The translations under genes were made by a program, and so were the position numbers. A stretch of DNA of 64,000 bases from an uncultured Myxococcales bacterium (lineage in GTDB: Bacteria; Myxococcota_A; Polyangia; Polyangiales; Polyangiaceae), in the NCBI GenBank assembly GCA_937949945.1, contig CALFEQ010000066.1, positions 26,117 to 90,116 on the forward strand, in the 5' to 3' direction. A model generated the notes under the pieces. It did not search any database. It was not told where the DNA came from and saw only the letters and a list, made by a program, of their open reading frames with translations. The first letter of the stretch is position 1; each line of letters starts with the position of its first letter. This document shows, one piece after another, positions 57,698 to 64,000 of the stretch.

Positions 57698-59947
57698 TCA
57701 TCGCGCCTCTCCTTTCGCGCCGCGCGCCGCGCGCGGGACGAGGTAGCCGTCCTTCCGTTCCACGAGCGGGTCCTTCAGCATCCACGCCCAGAGCTCCGCG
57801 CGGAGGCGCGCGACCTGCTCGGGATGCCGAGCCGCGACGTCCGTGGTCTCGCCCGGGTCCGTCTCCGTGTCGAAGAGCATGTAGCGGACGCCGCGTCGCG
57901 TCGGAACGTAGAGGAGCTTCCAGCGCTCGTCGCGCACCATCCTGTGACGGGCCATGAGCGTGGTGCCGACCATCTCGCGCCGGAGCACGATCTCCGGATC
58001 GTGCCCGGAGATCTCGACCAGCCCTTCGACGCCCGGATAGGGCAAGCGGAGCTCGGACGGCAGCGCCCGGATCTCCTCTTCGAGCCAGAGCTCGGTCTCG
58101 GCGTACGCCCATCGCGGCTCGAGAGGCTCGCCGCGGAGCGCGGGCACGAGCGACCGCCCGTCGAGGTCCGGCGGTGACGCGATCCCGGCGAGCTCGTAGA
58201 GCGTCGGCGCGATGTCCACGTCGCGGACGATGCTCGCCACGCGGTGTCCGGCCGGCGCGTCCTTGCTCGCCTCGGCGCTCGAGCCGGCGGCGTTCGCGCC
58301 GAGCCGCGGATCGTAGATGACGAGCGGGACGTGCGTGCCCTCGTCGCCGAAGAGGTGGTCGCCGTGCCCGTGGCCGTGGCCGTCATCGAAGAGCGTCTCG
58401 CCGTGATCCGCTGTGAGCACGATGATCGTCCGGCCCGACAGCCCGAGGCGGTCGAGCGTGCGGAGGACGCGCCCGACGGCGTCGTCGACGGCCGTCACCG
58501 CGCCGTCGTAGAGCGCACGGATCTGCCGCACGTCCTCGTCGTCGGGCGGAATCTCCGACGCGCTCCCGAGCGACGCTTGGTACTTGTAGCGGCCTCGGTA
58601 TGCCGAGCTGGTGTAGCGCCCGTAGTACGGCGCGGGCGCGGCGTACGGAGCGCGCGGGGTCGAGAAGACCGCCGTCAGGAAGAAGGGGCCCTTGCGGACC
58701 GCACGGAGCGCGGCCTCGACGTCGTCGGCGACGAGGTTCGGATCGCCGGCCGCAGGGAGCTCGTGCATCGCCGGGAAGAGCTTCCGCCCGAGACGCGAAC
58801 GGAGCAGCGGCAGGAGCGGCGTCTCTCGCTCGAGGACTCCGCTGCGCGCGATCCGGCGGAAGTCGAGCGCCGGCGCCTGCACCCGATCGAAGCCGAGATC
58901 GACGCGACCGAAGACGTCCGCGCCCCAGTCGCCGACGACGCTCGTCGCATACCCCGCCCGCGCGAAGCGGCCCGGCAGCGCGTCGAGCTCCTTCGCCCGC
59001 TCCTCCGGCGTCGGGAACGTCGAACGGATCCCGTGGTGGTGCGGGTGGCGCCCCGTCAGGATCGTCACCCAGGACGGGAACGTGCGCGGGATCGACACGT
59101 ACGCGCGATCGAAGCGCGTCCCGCGCTCGGCGAGGCGCGAGAGGTTCGGCGCGACGCGCGGGTCGAGCCGATCGTTCCGCAACGAGCCCACCCCGAGGAC
59201 GAGCACGTTGGGCGGCTCTCGGCCTTCCGGAGCGCGGGGGCCCTGCGGCTCCTGCCCGGCCTCCGCGGGCGCGGGCGCGTCGGCGAGTGCCGCCGCCGCG
59301 ACGGCGAGCACCGCGATCGGAGCGATGCTCTTTCGCCCCGCAGAGAGCGCCGCGATGCGGAGCGGCCGTCGGAGCAGCACGAGCGCGCGTCGGGCGAGGT
59401 ACGCGATGCGCGTCGGCCGAACGTAGGCGACCGCGAGCGCGGCCGTGGCGAGCACGACCCCGCGGGTTCCGAGGACGTCCGTCGCGAGCACCTGCACCGT
59501 CCGAGGAAGCCCGCCGCGTGCGTACCAGCGCGTGGCGTAGAGCTGCGGGGCGTCCGCCATCCCCCAGAGCACGAACGCGGAGTGCAGCGTCGCGACGACG
59601 AGGACCGACTCGACGAGCGCGCCCACGAACGATCGCCGCACGAGGCGAGGCAGCGGATGGCGCATCCGGACGAGCAGCTCTGCGACGAAGCCGATGACGA
59701 TGCCGAGCCCGATCGCCGCCGCGACGACGGCGAGCTTCGTGCGCACGAGCTCGGCCTCGTAGTGCTGCGCGACGAACGCCTCGACCAGCTTCGCGTGACG
59801 CACGTCACGGGCGGCGGCCTCGTGCGCCTCCCGGCCCGAGCCGGCCCCTACGGCGAGCAAGAGGACGTAGAGGGCCCCGACGAGCGGCGGAGCGACGACC
59901 GCCGACCGGATCACGCGTAGAAACCGCCGCAGGGGCCCCGTGAGCAC
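57698..59947 (-). CDS. Membrane sulfatase-superfamily protein lacking a metal-ligand Asp
   Basis: The 749-residue protein begins with GTG at 59947 and has four to five membrane helices in the first 235 residues, the layout of LtaS or EptA-type enzymes. The extracellular core resembles its neighbour: Thr289 in SIPRTFPSWVTILTG is at the nucleophile position and ADHGETLFDDG supplies Asp514/His515. However the first metal ligand, Asp in VVDxLRxD, is Gly254 here (VLGVGSLRND). It may be inactive, use one metal only, or bind substrate for its partner. Its His/Gly-rich DDGHGHGHGDH loop could compensate. It lies upstream of the first paralogue in one operon. Confidence 0.88.
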   Translation of the reverse strand: MLTGPLRRFLRVIRSAVVAPPLVGALYVLLLAVGAGSGREAHEAAARDVRHAKLVEAFVAQHYEAELVRTKLAVVAAAIGLGIVIGFVAELLVRMRHPLPRLVRRSFVGALVESVLVVATLHSAFVLWGMADAPQLYATRWYARGGLPRTVQVLATDVLGTRGVVLATAALAVAYVRPTRIAYLARRALVLLRRPLRIAALSAGRKSIAPIAVLAVAAAALADAPAPAEAGQEPQGPRAPEGREPPNVLVLGVGSLRNDRLDPRVAPNLSRLAERGTRFDRAYVSIPRTFPSWVTILTGRHPHHHGIRSTFPTPEERAKELDALPGRFARAGYATSVVGDWGADVFGRVDLGFDRVQAPALDFRRIARSGVLERETPLLPLLRSRLGRKLFPAMHELPAAGDPNLVADDVEAALRAVRKGPFFLTAVFSTPRAPYAAPAPYYGRYTSSAYRGRYKYQASLGSASEIPPDDEDVRQIRALYDGAVTAVDDAVGRVLRTLDRLGLSGRTIIVLTADHGETLFDDGHGHGHGDHLFGDEGTHVPLVIYDPRLGANAAGSSAEASKDAPAGHRVASIVRDVDIAPTLYELAGIASPPDLDGRSLVPALRGEPLEPRWAYAETELWLEEEIRALPSELRLPYPGVEGLVEISGHDPEIVLRREMVGTTLMARHRMVRDERWKLLYVPTRRGVRYMLFDTETDPGETTDVAARHPEQVARLRAELWAWMLKDPLVERKDGYLVPRAARGAKGEAR

Positions 59948-59997
59948 GCCGGGATTATGGGCGATCCGTGACGCGCCGGCTCCCCGATGTGGGCCGC

Positions 59998-60573
59998 TCA
60001 GCGCCGCCCGCGCCTCGGTCGCTCCTTCTTGCGGAGCGCGCCGCTCTCCCACGCGGCGGTCGCGCGCGAGAGCGGTCGCGGTCCGGGATCGGCCGGCATG
60101 AAGCGGGCGGAGAGCGAGGCGATCTCGCTCGCCACGGCGGAGATCGCGTCGCGCGGCAAGCCCGACGGCGCGCGCTCGCCGACGGGGCCGCTCGCGCGCT
60201 CGCAGAAGAACGTCCGGCACCCGAACGGACGAGCCGCGTAGACGATGCAGCGCCCGTCGTCGCCGAGCAGCGTGCAGCGTCGCTCTCCCGCCACCGGAAG
60301 CGTGCGCCGCTTCGGGATCCCGCCGCGCGCCCGAACGGCGCGCTCGAGCTCCGCGAGCTCCACCGCCGTCGGGTACGGCTCGCGTCCGGTCACCCCGAAA
60401 CGGCAGCAATCGGTGCTCGCGTCGCATCGCCAGCCCTCGAGCTCCGCGTCGATCTTCGCGTAGAGCGCTCGCAGCTCGGCGAGCGCACCGCGACTTTCGC
60501 CGCCATCACCGCGATCTTCGCCACGCTTTTCGTCGCGCGAGGATGAGGCAGACGAGCTCGAGCGGCGCGGCAT
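59998..60573 (-). CDS. YkgJ-type cysteine-cluster protein
   Basis: The 191-residue protein has the CxCGxCC-like opening (WRCDASTDCCRFG), then RRCTLLGDDGRCIVYAARPF and GCRTFFCE, which matches YkgJ family zinc or iron clusters. The Ser-rich N-terminus and basic C-terminus (RKKERPRRGRR) flank the module. Biochemical role is not known for the family. It is divergent from the MEMO gene, 49 bp between starts, and lies 50 bp upstream of the membrane phosphatase-superfamily gene on the same strand. Confidence 0.86.
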   Translation of the reverse strand: MPRRSSSSASSSRDEKRGEDRGDGGESRGALAELRALYAKIDAELEGWRCDASTDCCRFGVTGREPYPTAVELAELERAVRARGGIPKRRTLPVAGERRCTLLGDDGRCIVYAARPFGCRTFFCERASGPVGERAPSGLPRDAISAVASEIASLSARFMPADPGPRPLSRATAAWESGALRKKERPRRGRR

Positions 60574-60622
60574 ACGGTCCTTCTCGTAGCGTCGGCCCGA
60601 CTAAGATACGAAATAGTACACC

Positions 60623-61954
60623 GTGGCTTCGGCTTCTTCCCGCCCGCGCCTCCGCCCCATCGAAACCATCGTCGTCCAGGACCGCCGTCTCGGACGCGCC
60701 CTCATGCTCCGCGATACGCAGGGCGTGGCGCTGTCGCACGCCGTCCTCCCCATGGCGGTCGTGCCGATCGTCGGGCGCTTCACCGGCGCGCTCACGTGCG
60801 AGCAGATCGCCCGCGAGGCGTCGAACGAGCTGGGCGAGACGATCCCGGTCGAAATCGTCGTCAAGCTCGCGACCGAGCTCGAGGAGGCGCTCTTCGTCGA
60901 CGGCGCACCGTACCGGCGTGAGCGCGCCCGCATCGAGCGCGAGTTCGCGGCCTCCCCCGTCCGCGAGGCGTCGCACGCGGGCGGCGCCTACTACGACGAT
61001 CCGGTCGAGCTCGCGGCCTACATCGAGACCGAGTGCCTCGGCACGCGGCCTCGCGAGGGCAAAGGCAAGAAGGCGGACACGGCCAAGGCAGGACCGGCGA
61101 GCGGTACGAACGGCGCCAACGGCACCAACGGCACGACCGACGCATCGCGCTCGTCGTCCTCGTCGTCGAGGCTCGTCGGTCTCGTCGCTCCGCACATCGA
61201 TCCCTGGCGCGGCGCGCGCTGCTACGGCGCCGCGTACCGCGCGCTCGCCGAAGCGCTGCCGAGGGACGTCGACACGTTCATCCTCTTCGGCACGTCGCAC
61301 GCGCCGATGCGCGAGCCGTTCGCGCTCTGTCGCAAGACGTTCGCCACGCCGCTCGGCCCGATGGAGGCCGACTTCGACGCGATCGACGCGATCGCCCAGG
61401 CCTGCGACTTCGATCCGTACGCGGATCTCTTCAACCACAAACGCGAGCACTCGCTCGAGTTCCAGGCCGTCTTCCTCCGTCACCTGCTCGGGCTGCAGGG
61501 CCGAAAGGCGCGCATCGTCCCGATCCTCGCCGGGCTCGGCGAGCAGCAGAGCACCGGCGCCTCCCCTTCCCGCTCGCGATCGGTCATGCGCTTCCTCGAC
61601 GCGGTACGGAAGATCGTCGAGAGGAAGCGCGCCGTCGTCATCGCCGGCGCCGACCTCGCGCACGTCGGTCCCCGCTTCGGCGATCCGCGACCGTTCGACG
61701 AGAAGGAGCGCAGCGAGCTCGACCGGACCGATCGCGAGTCGCTCGCCCGCGCCAGCCGCGTGGACGCCGAGGCCTTCTGGGAGCACGTCTACGCCGACCT
61801 CGACACGCGTCGCGTCTGCGGCCTCGCCCCCGTCTACTCGCTCCTCCGCACGATCGAGCCGAGCGCCCGCGGCGAGGTCCATCACTACGAGCAGACGATC
61901 GATCCAGACGAAGGCTCGATCGTGAGCCACGCCGCGATGGGGTTCTACCTTTGA
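60623..61954 (+). CDS. MEMO/AmmeMemoRadiSam B-family protein with PqqD-like N-terminus
   Basis: The 443-residue protein opens with GTG. Residues 1-110 resemble a winged-helix, PqqD-like module (ALMLRDTQGVALSHAVLPMA, EQIAREASNELG). From about residue 115 the MEMO domain follows with its His/Cys-type site: ASHAGGAYYDD, VGLVAPHIDPWRGA, FGTSHAPM, NHKREHSLEFQAVFL and AGADLAHVGPRFGD. MEMO proteins resemble dioxygenases and have been linked to copper or redox chemistry; bacterial roles are unclear. A short Gly/Ala/Asn/Thr linker (SGTNGANGTNGTT) splits the domain. Its stop lies inside the TTGA overlap with the hotdog gene. Confidence 0.88.
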   Translation: MASASSRPRLRPIETIVVQDRRLGRALMLRDTQGVALSHAVLPMAVVPIVGRFTGALTCEQIAREASNELGETIPVEIVVKLATELEEALFVDGAPYRRERARIEREFAASPVREASHAGGAYYDDPVELAAYIETECLGTRPREGKGKKADTAKAGPASGTNGANGTNGTTDASRSSSSSSRLVGLVAPHIDPWRGARCYGAAYRALAEALPRDVDTFILFGTSHAPMREPFALCRKTFATPLGPMEADFDAIDAIAQACDFDPYADLFNHKREHSLEFQAVFLRHLLGLQGRKARIVPILAGLGEQQSTGASPSRSRSVMRFLDAVRKIVERKRAVVIAGADLAHVGPRFGDPRPFDEKERSELDRTDRESLARASRVDAEAFWEHVYADLDTRRVCGLAPVYSLLRTIEPSARGEVHHYEQTIDPDEGSIVSHAAMGFYL

Positions 61955-62955
61955 AGTCGTCGAACGGCGACGCGCCTCGCTCCGAAGCCGCACGCTCCGA
62001 AGCTCCGACGAGCGCCGTGCCCACTCCGCGCGTCGCGACGCCGGAGGTGACGCCCCAGCGCTGGCCGTCGTGCGAGATCCCGCCGCTCCCTCCCGCGCGC
62101 GGCTACGAGTCTTCGGCGACCGCCGAGCTGTACCCGCGCTACGAGGACGTCACGCAGGACGGCCGCGTGCAGCTCACGACGCTGATGCCCGGCCTCGGCG
62201 CCGTCTGGCGCGCCCTCGGCAGCGACGATAAAATCGAGGTCTTCCGCGCGCAAGGCATCCTCCCGATCCTGCGCCGCCTCGTCATCACCGGCGAAGACGG
62301 CCCCTTCAGCGTCCACGTCCCCGTCCGCGTCTCGGGCACGTGGCGCCTCGCTCGCGAAGCAGGCGGAGAGCGCATCTTCCTGAACATGTGGCTCGAGGCG
62401 CGCGCCCCGATCGCGATGACGCTCGCGCCCCCGCCCGCCCCCGACGCCGAGCGCGTCGTCGTCGGCCGCCTCTACGCCGAGCACGTCGTCACGCGCCCGT
62501 TCGCCCCGCCCGCCGAGCGCAAGGTCACGCGGCTCGACCTTCCTGGCATCCCCGCCGTCCCCGAAGACGAGCACCCGTTCGAGCCGGCCGAAGACCTCGT
62601 GGCCGGCCACACCCTCGAGCCGGTGCGCGACCACGTCTTCGGCATGATGCACACCGACTCGAACCAGCACGTAAACTCCCTCGTCTACCCGCGCCTGTTC
62701 GAGGAGACGGTCGTGGACACCGCCGTCCGGGCCGGGGTCCTCGAAAAGCCCGAGACCCTCCTGGCCCGCGCCGTCGAGCTCCGCTACCGCCGCCCCTTCT
62801 TCGCGGGCGAGCGCGCGACCATCGCCCTCCACGCCCGCCCCATCTCGGCCGGCCCACGCCGGGCCGTCGCCGTCGGGACCTTCAGCCCGGCCGGCCAGCC
62901 CCCCGGGGCCCCGGCCCCGAAGCCGAGCTGCGCCGTCGCCATGTGGCTGGCGTAG
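61951..62955 (+). CDS. Double-hotdog thioesterase-like protein
   Basis: The 334-residue form starts with TTG in the TTGA overlap; a GTG at about 62011 or 62047 would remove only a Pro/Ala/Ser leader. The C-terminal half shows hotdog features: VRDHVFGMMHTDSNQHVNSL (the H-x-D...HVN helix), then VYPRLFEETVVDTAVRAG and LRYRRPFFAGERATIALHAR. The N-terminal half (VQLTTLMPGLGAVWRALGSD) looks like a second, degenerate hotdog. Acyl-ACP or acyl-CoA thioesterases and dehydratases have this arrangement, so an acyl substrate is plausible. Coupling with MEMO suggests a shared pathway. Confidence 0.72.
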   Translation: MKSSNGDAPRSEAARSEAPTSAVPTPRVATPEVTPQRWPSCEIPPLPPARGYESSATAELYPRYEDVTQDGRVQLTTLMPGLGAVWRALGSDDKIEVFRAQGILPILRRLVITGEDGPFSVHVPVRVSGTWRLAREAGGERIFLNMWLEARAPIAMTLAPPPAPDAERVVVGRLYAEHVVTRPFAPPAERKVTRLDLPGIPAVPEDEHPFEPAEDLVAGHTLEPVRDHVFGMMHTDSNQHVNSLVYPRLFEETVVDTAVRAGVLEKPETLLARAVELRYRRPFFAGERATIALHARPISAGPRRAVAVGTFSPAGQPPGAPAPKPSCAVAMWLA

Positions 62956-63035
62956 AAGATCGCGAGCCGGTGTTGACGTCGTCCAAACCTTGGCCTATTA
63001 GGCTCTGGCGACGCGGTGACGCGTCCGTGAGCTCT

Positions 63036-63107
63036 GCGGGAGTAACTCAGTGGTAGAGTGCCACCTTGCCAAGGTGGACGTCGTGGGTTCAAATCCCATC
63101 TCCCGCT
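63036..63107 (+). tRNA. tRNA-Gly (anticodon GCC)
   Basis: The 72-nt sequence folds into a full cloverleaf: acceptor GCGGGAG/CTCCCGC with discriminator T, D-stem ACTC/GAGT, anticodon stem CCACC/GGTGG with loop TTGCCAA (anticodon GCC at 63068-63070), and T-arm GTGGG-TTCAAAT-CCCAT. The CCA end is not encoded (CCG follows). An intrinsic terminator lies seven bases downstream. Confidence 0.96.
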
Positions 63108-63113
63108 CCGACG

Positions 63114-63139
63114 AAGCCCGGCCCTGGTGCCGGGCTTTT
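63114..63139 (+). terminator. Rho-independent terminator after tRNA-Gly
   Basis: AAGCCCGGC (63114-63122) and GCCGGGCTT (63129-63137) make a 9-bp stem with a CCTGGT loop, ending in TTTTA. Position directly after the tRNA supports termination. Confidence 0.85.
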
Positions 63140-64000
63140 ACGTTTCTGGCCGCGAGGAAGCGGTGGGCGTGCGGCGGTGTGGGGGGGATCGTCGAACCCA
63201 GTCGTGGGGTCCCAGGCCGTTCACGAGCGAAGAAGTCCGGGTCAGTCGGGGCCTCCTGCTCGTCACGCGCTGCGCGTCCCTCGACCGCATCCGCCGTGCC
63301 CACGCCGACTCCAGACTGATCCGGCTCTGCTTCACGATGGCCGCGAGTGGAACTCTACAGGCCCCATACGAGCGGCGGTGAAGGCAGAGCCTATGTCGTG
63401 CTTCCCGATCGCCGGGGTGCGTGCGGCGGCAAGCACGGCGGAGCCCTTCCTGAGCCGGTGCGAGGACAACGGCCTCGTGTTCGCGCCGGTCAGAGCCGCA
63501 GACGCTGACGGTGAGCACTCGTCACGCGCTTGAGATCCCCATCTCAACGCTCGGTGGATGTGCATCTCGCTCGGCCGCCGTGTGCTCTTCCGACAGCGCA
63601 CTACATTGCGAAGGAACCGATGTCGTGTCGCGCATCGATGGGCGCGGTAGGATCGCCGGTCCTGCGGAGCAGAGCGCTCCCCATCCGCTGGTCCGTGGTG
63701 CCAACGCACGGATGCGGGCTCGACGCAGCTGCATCGCATGCGTTCACCACGACTACGCTGCAACCCTGCGCAACCATCGCGACACGTATAGGGCTCGCGC
63801 CTCGTCCACTGCAATGGCGAGCGCGAGTTCGACTGGTCGACCTGTGCTTCGACGCGTGCACGGAGCCGAGCGACGGCGAGACATGGATTACGACTCTTCA
63901 CAGCGGCACGCTCCCTCATGCTCCGTCTGGGGCCACGTCGGCACCACTGTCCGAGTCTAAGTCGGACGATCCCTGCTCGCTGCACGCGAGGCGGGCAAGC
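63140..64000. other. Gene-poor tail after tRNA-Gly
   Basis: I see no ORF here with family-like sequence, a plausible start site and the genome's codon bias. Three 60-bp rows counted by hand (63541, 63841, 63901) have 62-67 percent G+C, below the neighbouring genes. There is no copy of the tRNA 3' end within the remaining sequence. It may be the edge of an island, a decayed gene region or a long spacer. Confidence 0.4.

Noticed and set aside
63332..63985. A 217-codon minus-strand ORF in the window tail
   Set aside because: Mixed Arg/Ser/His composition, no motif and no convincing start site; it reads like random open frame in GC-rich DNA.
1..64000. CRISPR arrays, insertion sequences, prophage or biosynthetic clusters
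   Set aside because: No regularly spaced repeats, transposase or integrase motifs, phage structural genes or megasynthase domains were seen.
63090..64000. A second copy of the tRNA-Gly 3' end as an attachment site
   Set aside because: The segment GGTTCAAATCCCATC does not recur in the remaining sequence; only unrelated ATCCCCATCTC is present.

Overview
The window reads as chromosomal DNA of a high-GC, predator-like soil bacterium of the phylum Myxococcota, most likely order Polyangiales. The signs are the strong G/C bias at third codon positions, three eukaryote-like Ser/Thr protein kinases, many lipoproteins with Ser/Gly/Asp/Pro-rich linkers, an RCC1-repeat lipoprotein, a mevalonate kinase and frequent GTG or TTG starts. 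I support 58 protein-coding genes (one cut by the left edge), one gene remnant and one tRNA-Gly. There is no CRISPR array, insertion sequence, rRNA or replication origin. Identity at genus level is inference.

Layout. 1-13.8 kb: a kinase/NTPase running off the left edge, a divergent RND efflux operon (adaptor plus pump), a DMT exporter, the tail of a decayed SDR gene, a flavin reductase, a diiron ferritin-like lipoprotein, a CocE-type hydrolase, a SUMF1-type exported protein and a TetR regulator with a long N-terminal extension. 13.8-21 kb: small membrane proteins and lipoproteins, a hemolysin-III-type protein, a cyclophilin, an MFS transporter, a small protein with an apparent frameshift, and DNA polymerase X. 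21-29 kb: a kinase with a Pro-rich repeat tail, a tightly packed DUF1993 / HD phosphohydrolase / SpoU methylase / TerB group, then lipoproteins and a methyltransferase on the other strand. 29-37 kb: rhomboid protease, ABC exporter, an unrecognised 357-residue protein, Nudix hydrolase, an orphan NusG paralogue, and a kinase with a SpoIIAA-like tail coupled to a 57-codon ORF. 37-46 kb: octahaem cytochrome c with a small membrane partner, a beta-propeller lipoprotein, a FadR-type regulator divergent from mevalonate kinase, two LuxR-type regulators, a lipoprotein with displaced reading frames, a hydrolase and FolB. 46-63 kb: Cys-rich membrane protein, pectinacetylesterase-like lipoprotein, a double-ACT protein, a Tat-type pirin lipoprotein, an RCC1 lipoprotein coupled to MgtE, a cupredoxin lipoprotein, a dual-specificity phosphatase, two alkaline-phosphatase-superfamily proteins with Thr at the nucleophile position, a YkgJ-type protein, a MEMO protein coupled to a double-hotdog protein, and tRNA-Gly with its terminator. 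The last 0.86 kb is lower in GC and holds no supported gene.

How the genes work together. Seven gene pairs overlap by one to four bases at stop/start junctions (TGATG, GTGA, ATGA or TTGA), which suggests translational coupling: DUF1993-HD-SpoU, the two lipoproteins at 26.7 kb, kinase to 57-codon ORF, octahaem cytochrome to membrane protein, MgtE to RCC1 lipoprotein, and MEMO to hotdog protein. Much of the rest is envelope biology: about a dozen lipoproteins, transporters, exported hydrolases and redox proteins. No single obvious new defence or biosynthetic system is visible. The best leads are the MEMO/hotdog pair, the MgtE/RCC1/exported-pirin cluster, the twin Thr-type phosphatase-superfamily proteins (one lacking a metal-ligand Asp), the surface diiron ferritin-like lipoprotein, and the FadR/mevalonate kinase divergon with a shared 14-bp inverted repeat.
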